From positions 351,683 through 376,878 of the forward strand of contig BLXT01008183.1 in NCBI GenBank assembly GCA_019648995.1: a stretch of DNA of 25,196 nt, read 5' to 3'. Shown in pieces: positions 1 to 12,700 of this stretch. The notes below the pieces were generated by a model. It searched no databases and was not told the DNA's origin. It saw only the letters and a program-made list of their open reading frames with translations. Position numbers and translations under genes: made by a program. Source of the stretch: Plakobranchus ocellatus. Taxonomy: Eukaryota > Mollusca > Gastropoda > Plakobranchidae. Position 1 is the first letter of the stretch. Each line of letters opens with the position of its first letter.

Positions 1-22
1 GGGGGGGGGGGGGGGGGGGGGG
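1..22. other. Poly-G run at left edge
   Basis: Twenty-two consecutive G at the start of the window. Together with the N block and poly-C at 11644 it suggests a contig edge or a homopolymer sequencing artefact, not a biological tract. Confidence 0.6.
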
Positions 23-175
23 TTGATGGGATAGTAGATAGCAAACCTGGCCTGGCCTGAAATCAGTAGGGACCCTTCTGTTGCAGGTTCAAGCCCAGCC
101 ATTGGCACCTTGGCCTGACAGAGGGCCTGAAAGCCTGAGATCACCTTGTTATGGACTGACTACATAAAAAAAAAA
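23..175 (+). mobile_element. tRNA-derived SINE, family 1, copy 1
   Basis: It shares GGGACCCTTCTGTTGC-GGTTC-AGCC, the CATTGGC-CC block and the GCCTGAGAT-ACCTTGTT-TGGACTG tail with the copy at 3379-3542. GGTTCAAGCC is a B-box-like sequence. The copy ends in a 12-A tail. Its 5' end is eroded or lost at the poly-G edge, so target duplications cannot be checked. Confidence 0.75.
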
Positions 176-176
176 A

Positions 177-598
177 ACCAAACCACTCTGGGAAATCACC
201 TCCATGTAAAGCTGAGTAATAACTCGTGGTATCCTGATTGATGTGACTTTATGATAAATGTTTGTTAGAATAATTGCAGAAGGCTTAATTTCGGTGAAGT
301 TGCAAAACATATCCTCCAGGAATTAAAAGTGGTTCATTCAAGCAGAGATCTTCATTCAAGTTTATCCTTTTGGATCCCCTATCAAAATTAAAAAAAAACA
401 ACCAAAAAACAAATTGATGCAGTCATGTGAATATGTATACAAGGGGAAAAAATTCCATGGATTTTACATTGCTTTTCAATTTAGATATCATGGTATAACC
501 GTCAAATAATAATAATGTATAATCGTATGTATTAAGTTGATGATAATATACATTTTCAACCATATTTTAGAAATTTTACAAATCATTTTTCTGCTCAG
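177..598. other. AT-rich sequence upstream of boule exon a
   Basis: Probably intron. I see no exon, repeat or promoter that I can support. The missing first boule exon was looked for here and not found. Confidence 0.5.
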
Positions 599-718
599 TC
601 CTCTGCAGATGTGTCACCTGTAACAACTCCAAGCTCAACCCCCCTTACTGGTGGCCATCCTCCCAAATTTGGGACTGTAATTCCTAGCAGAATTTTTGTT
701 GGTGGAATTGCGGCAAAT
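599..718 (+). CDS. boule: boule exon a (RRM beta-1, RNP2)
   Basis: A 120-nt exon of 40 codons, open in phase 0 from the AG at 597-598 to the donor GTAAGT at 719. It begins with a Ser/Thr/Pro-rich lead and continues into PKFGTVIPSRIFVGGIAAN, where IFVGGI is RNP2 of the RRM. Vertebrate BOLL has the same layout, a low-complexity N-terminus followed by GTVIPNRIFVGGI. The ATG at 609 cannot be the start because it reads into a stop after four codons. A second AG at 607-608 would give a different phase. Confidence 0.92.
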
Positions 719-3700
719 GTAAGTTGCCATGTCTGTTTGATAAAGCTTAAAATTTATCTAGATCTTTAATTTATTTTGAAGTTTTAAGAGTAAAATTGAG
801 ATGTTAAATTTATCCAGGATTCTTCTTCTTTAGGTACCTTGACTGGAACAGACATTGGTGATCATGTTTCTCCTCTCAAACCTATTGTCAGTTAACCTCA
901 TAAAGTTGTTGTTTTACCCTTGCCTATTGCCCATGACTTAAGAATTTCAATTTTTCCTGTGATTGCTAAGTATTCTAAACCCTTGTGTCAGAAAATTCGA
1001 CCTAAAAACTGTAGTTGCCTCTGTCTTATAGTTTTAATTAGTGATTGATCAAGATTAGGCTCTTTCAGTACCAATTCATTGGACTTTTTCTATCCATTAT
1101 ATCCTCATCATTCTTCTGATAAACCACATCTCTACCTCTTCTTGTTTTTTCTCTATTTCCCTGTTTATTTTTTAAATGTAGGCCCACACTGGAGGCAGCA
1201 GTTCACATGTCCAACAATTCGTGTTTTGAAATACTCCCTTTTTTTGGTGCGAGCGCACACCAATTGGGCAACTTGTCGAAGTGTCAAAAATATTTTTTGT
1301 GTTTTACAGCCTAGTCTTACATCAGTAACTGCCGGATAAGGGAAAAGGGGGTGCCATGACGTGACCACGCATTATTCTACTGACCATAGCCACGCGAAAC
1401 ACAAGGCCATCTTGTTATGCAAATTATCAGGCTAACTTGTTGGTGGCTAATGCACAGTAACTGCGACATCAGTCCTTCAAGTTAGCTATGACAAGTCGCG
1501 TCGCCTCCTGTGTAGGCCTACGCTAACACTCACTACTATACAAAATTGCTGCTGATGCATTATGTTTTCATAACCCTATTTTGGTTTTTATACTTACATT
1601 TTCTGTTTGCCAGTATTAGGTTCATTTTTTGGAATGCATCTTGGGCCATAGCTATTCTTTCAGTTATTTCACTTGTGCATCTGCCATCTGATGTTATCAG
1701 GTGACCTAGATATTTTAATTTTGTAACTTGTTTGATTTGTTTGCCTTTGCCAACAAGATTACACTTGGAGTTAGAGGATTTCTTTGAGATGCACTCCCGT
1801 TTTCTTTACATTCAAAGACAAGCCCATTCTTTTGCTCTCTAAAACTGCAGTATCTAAAAGTTCGAGGTGTTCAACAGATTCTGTTATTAAAACTATATCA
1901 TCTGCATCATCATCATCATCATCATGTACCTTGTCTGGAACAGACATTGGCGATCATGTTCCTCCACTCAAACCTATTCTCAACTAATCTTATAAAGTTG
2001 TTATTGCTACCAATGCCTATTGCCCATGACTTAAGATTTTCAATAAAATTTATTCTCTGTCTACCTCTACTGCATTTGCCTTCAATCTTTCTAAATGTTC
2101 TAAACCCTTATGCCAGCAAATATGACCTAAAAACTGTATTTGCCTCTGTCTAATGGTTTTAATTGGTGATCGCTCAAGATTAGTCTCGTTCAGAACCAAT
2201 TCATTTGACTTTTTTTCTGTCCATGATATCCTCATCATTCTTCTGATAAACCACATCTTTACTGCTTTAGTTTCTCTTCTATTGCTTTGTTTATTGTCCA
2301 ACAATCACTACCATACAAAAATACTGACCATACATATGTTTTAATCACCCTTATTTTGGTTGTCATACTTATGTTTCTATTTGCCAGTATTGGTTTCATT
2401 TTTGGAATGTATCTTTGGCCATGGCTATTCTTTTACTTATTTCACTTGTGCATCTGCCATCTGATGTTATCAGGTAACCTAGATACTTGAATTTTGAAAC
2501 TTGTTTTTGATTTTTTCACCTTTGCTTGGGGTTAGAGGATTTCTTCATGACCATACATTCTGTTTTCTTTACATTCAAAGACAGACCCATTCTTTCGCTC
2601 TCTAAAACTACAGTATCTAGAAGTTTTTGGAGTTTTTCGCCAGATTCTGCTATTAAAACTATCGTCTGCATACCTGAGATTTCTAAGATTCTCCCCATTT
2701 ACTTTTAAGCCTGAAATACCATCAGGATTCCTTAAGATCATTTCACTATATAGGTTAAAAAGATCAGGAGACATCATACATCTCAACCTCACACCTCTTT
2801 TGATGGGTTTGAAATCTCTATGTTCTCCTCAATTCTTACAGATGCAGTCTGATCCCAGTATAAATTTCTAATTACTCTAATTTCTAATTTTTCTAGAATA
2901 CGAAATAGTTCTATGTGTTTTTCTTTGTCAAAGGTCTTGGAATATAGAGGTGGAAATCTTTCTGCATTCCTATACACCTTTCCATTTGTAAAAAAAAATA
3001 AGTCACTAGATAAAGCCTTATGGGCCAAATGTTGTTTGATACTCTGTGTTGTTTAATTTGTTCTTATAAGTTTGAGTTGGTTGACTATATTTATTTCATT
3101 TCCTTCAACCACCATTGCATCTTCAAGATCCTTAAACTTATTTATATGTTTCTGGGAGTACGGTATTTGTACATTTTTTTTTACTTCTACATAAGCATTG
3201 GCTTGACAAATTGAATACTGTGTTTCTAGTCCCTGTTTCACGCATAAAGCCAAACTCTGGAGATATCTCTGGTCTTACACTCTAAGACATACTATGCATC
3301 AAAACACATAACAGGATTTTTGTTAATTGACTCATTAAACTGCTTGTTCTATGAAGTTCATCTTCTCTTGCTCCTAGTGTTGGGCGCATCAGTGGCACAT
3401 TGGCTTGTGGCTTGGCTGAGATCTGCAGGGACCCTTCTGTTGCGGGTTCGAGCCTCTCCATTGGCGCCCTGGCCTTATGGAAGGTCTTAAAGCCTGAGAT
3501 TACCTTGTTGTGGACTGGCTATATTCAATAACCCTAAGCCCTCTCCTAGTTTTGTAAGCAGGAGTACATATGGCTAAAAATTGTGAAGAGACCAAAATGG
3601 CCACATGTAACTGAATGCTAGACAGGGCCATGCCACTAGAGGTGAAAAGACTGATAGACAGAACCTAATGAAGATAATTATAGAGACTTGGTTGGAGACA

Positions 3701-6700
3701 TGAACAGGAGCTGCAAATAGTTCTGAAGGGGAACTGAGGTAGCTGGTGCCTTTTGGGGGATAATAAGCAAATAATAGTGTGCTCTGCAGTATGCAACGCA
3801 CAAGGTTAGGGCAGTTTAAAGTGGTGATATATAGCTTAATATGAATTATTTCTTAATGGTCATGCTACATATTTTCTGATTGTAATCCTACTTCCTCAAC
3901 ATTGGAACTGGCTTTGAATTGAGTATCTATTCAAATGTCCTCGAATAAAGTTGGTTGATTTATGAATGGCGAAGATGTATTCTTGAACATCACTCCCCCA
4001 AATTTTGCAGTAGGAAAGCTGTTATGTAATCATATGAATTTTCTCTCGACTTTTATTTTTGTATAAGATCAGGTTTTTTTTTTTTACTCATGGCATATTG
4101 TGCATTTCAGACAACTGATGCTGAACTAAAGCAATATTTCTCTGCCTTTGGTGCTGTTAAAGATACTAAAATCATTACTGATCGTGCTGGGGTATCAAAA
4201 GGGTGAGGTTTAAATTAATTTTTCCATTAAAGAGAACCCTTCATATTAACTCTTCAAGTAACTTCTTAAAGAGAAAAAAAATTAAGAGGATGACGAAAAA
4301 ATGACATTGCTCCTTTACTCTTCTTGCTCCTCTTTGTTCTCCTATATCAGATTGTTAAAGAAGGATTTTTAGCTTGATTCCATGAGTGAAGGCTGCTAGG
4401 TTCTTCTCTTCACCATAAAGCTTTTAGAGAGCAGTACAGTGGAGCAATATTTTGAATGGATCTGTAAAAAATGTACATGCTTGTGTAATATAAGCTCTAT
4501 TTTTTTTGCCCTTATTTTAAATGGAACTTTGAGAAGCATACAGGGTTAAGTTTGTTCCATTTTAATACCCCAATTCCACTCAAATAGTCAATTGAGTTCC
4601 AAGTTTTTAGTTAAGGAAGCATGTTTTTAGTCACTTGATTTGTTGGAAGACAAAAAATTATTCCCTTTTTCCCTACTGATTGTATGGTTTGTATTTTGCT
4701 TATTGAAATTCCTTCCTCATCGGTCAAAAGTGATATAGTTCCATATGTAAAAATTGTAAAAAAAAAAAAACAAAAACAAAAAAGCCATGTTATTAGTAGT
4801 GGTTGCTCCACTAAAATCTCTGTAGTAAAATTTGTAAAAGTCTATTTTTTTTGTAATTATGTTACTTTTATTAGTAATGATGCAGCATAAAAAACTGAAA
4901 GTAGCCCAGATGAAAAATAAAGTGAAGCTTCATCATGGTAAAAATAAAAATATATGCAAATGAGTTTACATCTAGAAAATGAATCTTTGCCCAAGCATAT
5001 ACAAGCTGATATACATTTGTGTGTAGTTTATTTAGTTTTAGAGCTTTAAAAACATTGATAGATAAGCTTTATAATGCTAGTTTTTCGGGGTTTTTTTGGG
5101 GGGGGGAAAGGGGGGAAAATTTTCTGGTAATTGTGATTATGTAGCTTTTGATCCTTTGATTACAAAATGTTTCAAACGCCTTTAAATTTAATAATAATAG
5201 TAGCCCTACATGTTGGAAAGATTTTGTATATTTTTTTAGAATATTTGACATACATGCTTTTAAATGAATCAATTCTACTTTTTTAAAACAATTCATAGAT
5301 ATGGATTTGTTACATTTGAAAATCAAGATGACGCAGACAGGATTATCAAAAAAGAGGTATGTTTGTTTTCACTGTTTGTTTTAATAAGTAAACTGCTTTG
5401 CTTTTTTAAAGTGACCTCAGGTTCCAGAATTAGTTCAGTTGCTCTAAAATTATTTTTTAAAATGTGCACACAACTGCTTTTTCCTTTAAATATCCCTGCC
5501 ATCCCTTTCTTTTCCAGGCAGATAACTTGATCTTTAAAGACAGAAAACTGAACATTGGGCCAGCAGTCAGGAAACAAGTAGGTCTTGTCAAGTTGGAATT
5601 TTTTCTTGTTTTGTTTTTCTGTTTCAAATTTAGCTTCATTTCTGTTATATACACCTATATGAAAATATTGGGCTTACATAAGAGTCTACTAAAAACTCAA
5701 TTTATAGTATTAATGGGATATTTACATTATATTGTTCAGGTGGAGGGCACAAGAGATGAACATAACTTGCACGTTTTTTGTAATGATACAATACAGACAG
5801 GGAGATAATGAAGGCAAGGCATTCAATGAATGATTGTGTCCCTGTTTAATCTGTGTTGTTTCCCATTTGGCCTTCCAAGCCCATGCAAAAGGCTGGCTTT
5901 TACTAAGTAATGGATTTTATTAAGTAATGAACATAACATACAATTAATACTAAACAAAGTATATATTGAATTCATAAGTGTTACAACATAGGTATTGTTA
6001 AACCTGGCCCAGTATAAAGGTCTGTCTGTAAATTTATGTTGAAGGATGGACATTATTTGTTTGTTTTTGGTTGCAAGACATTATCTTATAATCAGCAAAT
6101 TAATTAATACATATGTGTAAGTCTACTTATTTATCAGTTTATTTATTTGGAAATAACAGTGTGATTGTTGAATGAACCGAAGACAGTCGTAGCAGGTACT
6201 TAGCAAGATTTATCCAAGACAAAGATAAGAATGTTCATTATTTTAAGTCTTTTGGGTGGATGTCCACACTTTGTCACTTGGGGATGCAAAAAGGAACGTA
6301 GTGTAGACAGTACTGTTGGTTGCACACTGGTAGTTGTCTCAGAGGTATCTTGAGATGAGGGAGGGTCCTCAGAAACAATTGGCACCTCTCCTGGCTGATT
6401 TGGAGTTGTTGTTGCAACGAGATGTTTATGTTTGCAATAAATTTTACCCTGCTCTTTATCGATGATATAAGAATGGCATGACTGATCCATGCCTATCCAA
6501 GCATTTAACATACACTGGAACTGAGCAGCTGGGCGAATTGCATTATGTCAATTGAAGCTCTTATGTTGGTCGGCCATGTATCTCTACTCCTTTTAAAAGA
6601 GCAAAGGTAAGCCAAGATTTTTGGCTTGCCTTATTTTCTTGTCTCAGGAGTTTCTTGAGATTCAGTAGGGTCCTCAAAAACAGTTGGTGCCTCTCCTGTC

Positions 6701-9700
6701 TGATCTGGAGATGGTGTTGCAACAAGATGTTTATGGTTGCGATGAATCGTAGTTTGCTCTTTATTCATGATATATGAATGACGTGTTGACGAATGAGGAT
6801 CCAGGCCTATCCAAGTCTTTGACACACACTGGAGCTGAGGAGCTGGACGAATTGCATGATGTCAATTGAAGTTTTATGTTGGTTGGCCATGTATATCTGC
6901 TCCTTATGAAAGAGCAAAGCAAAGTCAGGATTCTTGAGTTGCCAAATTTTTTTTGACTGGAAGGCAATTTGATTCTTAACTTCCTGCCCATCGGAAGTTT
7001 GCTTTGTGTAAGACCATTGCAGAGGAGCAGCACGATACATGAGAGGGCAACATAAGAGTCACTTGCCTTTGGCAGAAGATTCTTCACCATCTGAGCTGCA
7101 TGCTCAACCTCCCCATTAGTCAGTGGTTATCTTGAGGAATTGATTGTGTGAGTAAACAAGAACAGTTCCAATTCCACGAATTTTTTAAATTCTGCCCAAG
7201 CAAACTGAGCCTGCTATCAGAAATTAGTATAACAGGTATGCAAAGAGGGACAAAAATTGACTTGAGCTGAACAGTGACGGCAGCACCTGTTCAGCAATCA
7301 AAAAGACAAATCTTTGGTCAATGAAAATGATAATCGACAAGTAAAAGATATATTTTGACACGAAGATGAAAAACATCCATTGCACACCAGACCAAGGACG
7401 CTCAGGGAAAGATAACAATAGAGGAGGTTGTCTGAGCTTGGCATAGACCAAACATTTTCTGACCATGTCCTAAATCTATGAAAACATGCTTTTCACCTTA
7501 TAAATGTTTGTGCCAAAAGCACAGCATTTGGTGGCACCAAGATGGCTCTCATGAAGTTTGAAGAGCATATCCATGCATATGTTTGTGGGAATAATGATGC
7601 AGTCATTGGTGAATTGGATTTGAAAATGTCATCAATAATGATGAGATACCACTGATTCACAAAGTACTATTGAAGTAGAGTGTTCTAAGCCATGAATGCT
7701 GGCCATTCTTAGAGACAAAAGCTGTGAATCTCAATTACAGGATTAGTTTTGTGTTAGCCATTTCTTGGAGCTTGTGCAAAGTGGTGGACAAAAGATTTAG
7801 GGCCTGCTGTGCCATAACAGTAACATCCAAGAGAAATGAAATATCAATGTCCGATGGAGCACTGAAAGGAGTATGAGACAGTATATCAGCTGTTATTTAT
7901 TGCTTTCCTGAGTCATGAATGACATCAGGGTTGTAACGCATGAGGTGGGAGTCAGAAGCGCTGAATTCTAGTCACCTGGGAATTAAGGATGCATTTGCTG
8001 AACTCATCTGATCCTCGTGTACTTGCCAATGCCTTTTTCTCAACAACAGCAGTTTTTCTTTGCTAGTGTCAGAGATCTGAAGATACAGCTCACAGGTCTG
8101 TGGGAATCATCAGGTTGAATTTGCAAGAGGATTGCACCTAAACCTGTGTTAAAGGCATCTACAGCTACAATCGATTCTCGTCCTGGACAATAATAGGCAA
8201 GAGTGGAGTTGAAGTGAACTCTGATGTTTCGGATAGATTCCTCTTGTTAACCCACATAATCACATTTCAGAAGCTGATGTAGAGGCTTTGTTTCTGGGGC
8301 TAGTTTTGGCGCAAATTTAGACAACTTGTTGACCATACCCAGGGAATGTTGCATCTTTGTAATATCAGCAGGAGCTGGAAACTTTAAGATAGCTTTAACT
8401 TTTGCAGGGTGGGCGCAGACGCCTTGCCATCAATATTTTGAGGACATGAAGGGTTGGTTTGGAAAATGCACTCTTGTCATTGAGACAGATGCTGGAGCAC
8501 AATCCTCACGCACATATCATGGGTTGCAGACGCCTTGCCATCAATATTTTGAGGACATGAAGGGTTGGTTTGGAAAATGCACTCTTGTCATTGAGACAGA
8601 TGCTGGAGCACAATCCTCACGCACATATCATGGGTTGCTTGCTTAGATGAATGGATAGGTATATCATCCATATAGCAGATCACATTCTAGACACCATGAA
8701 GAATCTCAGACATCCTTTGGAAAAGATTCTTGAGCAGACAAAATACCAAATGGCACTAGGTTTTTGCACAACCTCCAGAATGATGTTAGAAAGGTTGTGA
8801 GGAGCCTTGATTTTGGATCTAGTGGCATTTGCCAAAAAACTCTTTTGGAATATAGCTTTGTCAAAACATTTGATCCTGCAAGGTGTGCCAGATTGTCATC
8901 TACAATGCAAAGAGAGTGAACTTCCCTTAGAACAGCTTTATTGAGGGCGTTTAGGTCAGTGCAGATTCGTACAGAAGAAAGGTTTGAGTTTTAGAATAAG
9001 AGACAGTACCAGTTTTCTGAATTGTTTTTTGGATTTTGGGGATTTCTGAATTCCTTTTTTTTTTAAATTTTTTCTGGTAGTCTGTCATTGTTCACCTCAA
9101 AAACATACTTTCAATGCAGGATAGGCCTAGAATCGAGCTTGAAAATAACTACAATTTTGGACAGCTCTACCCTCCCACATGGGTCGCCGCCCCGTGACCC
9201 TAACGGGGCCTAAGGTGGCACCCTGGACCCTTGCTGATTAATAAGATTCCTGCTTTTTCAGAGGCCACTGATATCCCTGAAAACATTACACTTCTCAGTT
9301 CGCTCTTCAACAGGCGAAATAATGTTGGCAAGCATTCTGTTTTCTGCTTAACAGTTTTTTTTAGTGGATGGGGTATCTTTTGAAGTGTGAAGATGCTGTG
9401 CAAATCGACACTGGGGTGTTAAATAGCCTTCTTTTAGGTTTGCCAGACCTTAAAATAGCTTGGAAAATTCAGAGGGGAAATCTGTTGCCTTTAAAGTCAA
9501 CTTGGAGTTTGGCAATTAGCTTCAGATGTGACCTACTCAGCAGGCATTGTTGCTGGCCTCTTTTCACATTGAAAGTGTCTTTAATTTGGCGGTTTTGGAA
9601 TATAAGTTGGGCTTGGAAAACCCCAAGGACATGCAAGGGGGTGTCCCCTGGTCCCATAAGGACTTTATGATTCTGCTGAAGTTGCCTATCTGCTGCAAAA

Positions 9701-12700
9701 TCTCCTCTAAGAAGGAAACAGCAGCACTGTGTCCAGCTTGAAGCTTGATGGGGAGCCATCAATGTGTAGGGCTGCTGTTTTGGCATCTATTTTACCAATG
9801 TGATGAATGGAGCCCAGAAAGTTGTCATATTTCTTGATCTGCACATCTCTTATTTTTTTCTAAGGCGACAAACTGGGAAATATTGCCCTTTCTTGTGGCA
9901 AGTTATTGATTTTGCAGGCAAGCTTCTTTCATGTGTTGGGGGCTTTCCGACAGTAGCCTCACTTCTTGGCTGGGATAGCTCGCAGCTGTTGTGGTTTAAA
10001 AGAGACATGCTTTTTGTGGATGTCCATCGCACGGCCAGGTGACCTCAGACAAGGTCACCTTGTTATCTCAAAAGACTGGCTTTCTGTGTCGGCTTGTGCC
10101 TGGCGACTCAACTGGATGGCTTCACTCAAGTTTAGATCTTGCTTGGCTTGTAGATGTTGAGATAAATCATTGTCTCTCATCACCTAAACTCTAATCTGTT
10201 CATTCTTTAAGGACATGTAGCGCGCAAAGTTGAGTTCTTTTTGTGAATTTAGGTAATTATCTGGTTGAGCTGTTCTTGTCTATTGTTATGACAGCAAATA
10301 TGCCATCTGCAATGTCATTCATTGTGTACAGAATACAATTCGCACCTCTACAATCTTGCTTGCAAACATGGCCATCAAACAGTTTCCCAGAATCATTCCT
10401 CTTTTCAGAGCTAATTCCTCGATTCCGCCCATTAATATAAAATTCAGACTTGCCGCTTAGCCCGTTAAAATCTGGCATGACCCAATTTTTTGTTGAAATC
10501 TATCTTTGATCCGATTTCCCAATTATTTTCTTCATTACCCATTTTTTAATAGTTGTTGCACTGCTGGCAAAATGTATTTCCAATGTTTGTCATTGCTGGC
10601 AAAATTATTTTTGCGCAAAACCAATTTTACAAAGTGAAATACCGATTTTGGATAATGTGACAGTCGTAGAGATTTTGGCCTCTAGAAATATAGTTTTGGC
10701 ATTTTTGGGAAGAAAAGTATGGCCAACAAATAGTTTTGAGGGAGGCAAAATTACCGATACTCATCAGATTTCTCCTTATATCGATCCCTCCCATTGCCTG
10801 ATTATTTTTTACTTTAAAGATATTTATCTTTATCATCAAAATTATTATTGAGTATCATTTGGAGAGTATTGTTCCAGCAACAAGTGTGTCAAATTCAGTT
10901 TAGTTAGTTCATTTTTTCATAAGGTGTAGATCCAGATCTAAGTTCTATGTTTCAAGTGACATTAATTCAGGCGTGCACACCCATTTGAACATTATAGAAT
11001 CTGAAATGCTTAATTTCTTTTCAAAAACTGTTGCTCTTTGTGACTGTCCATACCTTTGCTTTGTCTTTTAATTTCGTATTTGGTTTTTTTTAAAATTTCA
11101 AACCAACTGTAGGGAATGGATAAGTTAAGAATTTTCATTGGAGTGAAAAAGTCAAATGTCTGTAAAAGTAAACATACTATCAATAAAAGCCTCCATTATA
11201 TTGTATATGTATATATGTATTTGCAGTAGCTATGCCAAACTTCAAAATAATCAATTCATAAATCTCTGAGGTAGATCTCTAGTGACAAAAAACCCCAGAG
11301 AAATGCAATTGCAGTTTCTATAGAAAATTGTGAATATTTCAAGAAATTATCTTGTACAAAAAATACATTTTTTTTTAGTTATTACCATCCAATCAAAGGC
11401 AGGAATGTCTAATCATGACTTATTGAAAAAAAGAAGAAACTATTTTGGTTTTCAAAGTAAAGCATAAAAAATAATCGATACCATCTTGATATTTAGAAAA
11501 ACTGATACTTATAACATTAGCAATTTATAAAGTATTTTGGTTTGGAAATCAATAAAGTATTTCCCCCCACTCTTGAGAGCAAAAGAATTGCCAAAATCAT
11601 AAAATCAATCCTTCAAGTCAATATAAGTTAGAGCGAGTGCGTCNNNNNNCCCCCCCCCCCCCCCCCCCAAAAAAAAAAAAGAATAGACAGAGTCCGACAT
11701 GCAGTCATGAGGAGATGTTTATGTACACTTAGTCTGATATAAAAGCATTGCACTTCCCAGCATTTTTCTCTCTTTGGCCAGCCTTTGTGAAGCATTGAGA
11801 GCGCTCAAATTATCCCAGTTATAGTGAATTATCCTTCTTCAAGAATTTTGTATTGATAAGCTAAATATTTGTGTGATAAGAGCTAGGCAGAGGCAGGGTT
11901 GTCTTAACAAATATTTCTGTAAGGTCCACTACATTTTTTGTATTATTTCGATGCATTTTTCTTTTATTCTCTATCTTACTCGGAGTTTTGTGCTAACTTC
12001 CATTACATTCTTTTTTTTTCTAACTTATTTTTTACTGGTATTTAAATTTCTATGAAATTTTTGTTCCATCAGGGTTTGCCACGTCCATATGGTAAGTATT
12101 AAGTACAGTATTGAATATTTCTTGAGATGGTTGGGTGTCACCTGACAGAGTTGAGAAAGTTTTGCATCTTATCTAGACTGCCTTTTAAGATAAACTTTAG
12201 CGCTACTATGTCTGCTCTAAATCACCACACCTTGTGTTTTTCTATTTTCTAAAGCTTTCAGAAAGCATACATATGAGGGTTTGCCTCGTGTTTGAGAGAT
12301 TCTCTACGAGCCATGTATGAAAATGCTGAACTTGTCAATTCATAAATCCAGAGTTTGTGAATGAAACGGCATAAGAAGTAATGTTTTAAGTTTTGTATGC
12401 ATCCTTGCTATGAGGATCAACCAAATCACTCCTGAACATAATTATGATGACAAGATTACTAAAAGATGGTCATCCATTGACATTTAAACTCATTTGCTAT
12501 GAAGTAAAGAGACAAAAATTTTTCTACGTGGATATACTTCTAATATCCAACTTTACATTAAAAATATACCTGACTGATATTTGATTAACATTTTTAAATT
12601 AGTAATTAGAGACTCTCCTGTTCTTCAAGACGCTGTAATAAAGTGACAATTTTGGGGTCCACCTTGGGCAATATCTTTATGGAATATATGAATATAGAGA

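Larger units (their letters stand above)
6190..10480 (-). mobile_element. Ty3/gypsy retrotransposon relic
   Basis: The minus strand carries, in the right order from high to low coordinates, gag, protease, RT, RNase H and integrase remnants broken by many stops and frameshifts. Motifs seen include FKLDT of the protease, the Y-M-D-D of RT, the FPAPADITKMQHSLGMVNKL connection stretch, PERPWSGV of the integrase core and the MGRKLRIKLPS tail. These match the metazoan K02A2.6-like group of Ty3/gypsy. No LTR, primer site or target duplication was found, so the true ends are uncertain. It lies antisense inside the boule intron. Confidence 0.9.

Noticed and set aside
609..623. ATG at 609 as boule start codon
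   Set aside because: It reads MCHL and then stops. The family frame is a different one, so the start lies in an upstream exon.
5464..5808. A 114-codon open frame over boule exon d
   Set aside because: Only 5518-5577 matches the Boule family and it is flanked by good splice sites. The rest is intron read-through.
8326..8646. A + strand open frame of 106 codons with two identical 37-residue units
   Set aside because: It is the antisense shadow of the gypsy RT remnant. The repetition comes from the 111-bp tandem duplication, and the protein has no recognisable domain.
9181..9215. GC-rich hairpin GCCCCGT-GACCCT-ACGGGGC in the gypsy region as a regulatory stem
   Set aside because: It lies in the unexplained 250-bp insertion within the RT remnant. 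No partner signal supports a function.
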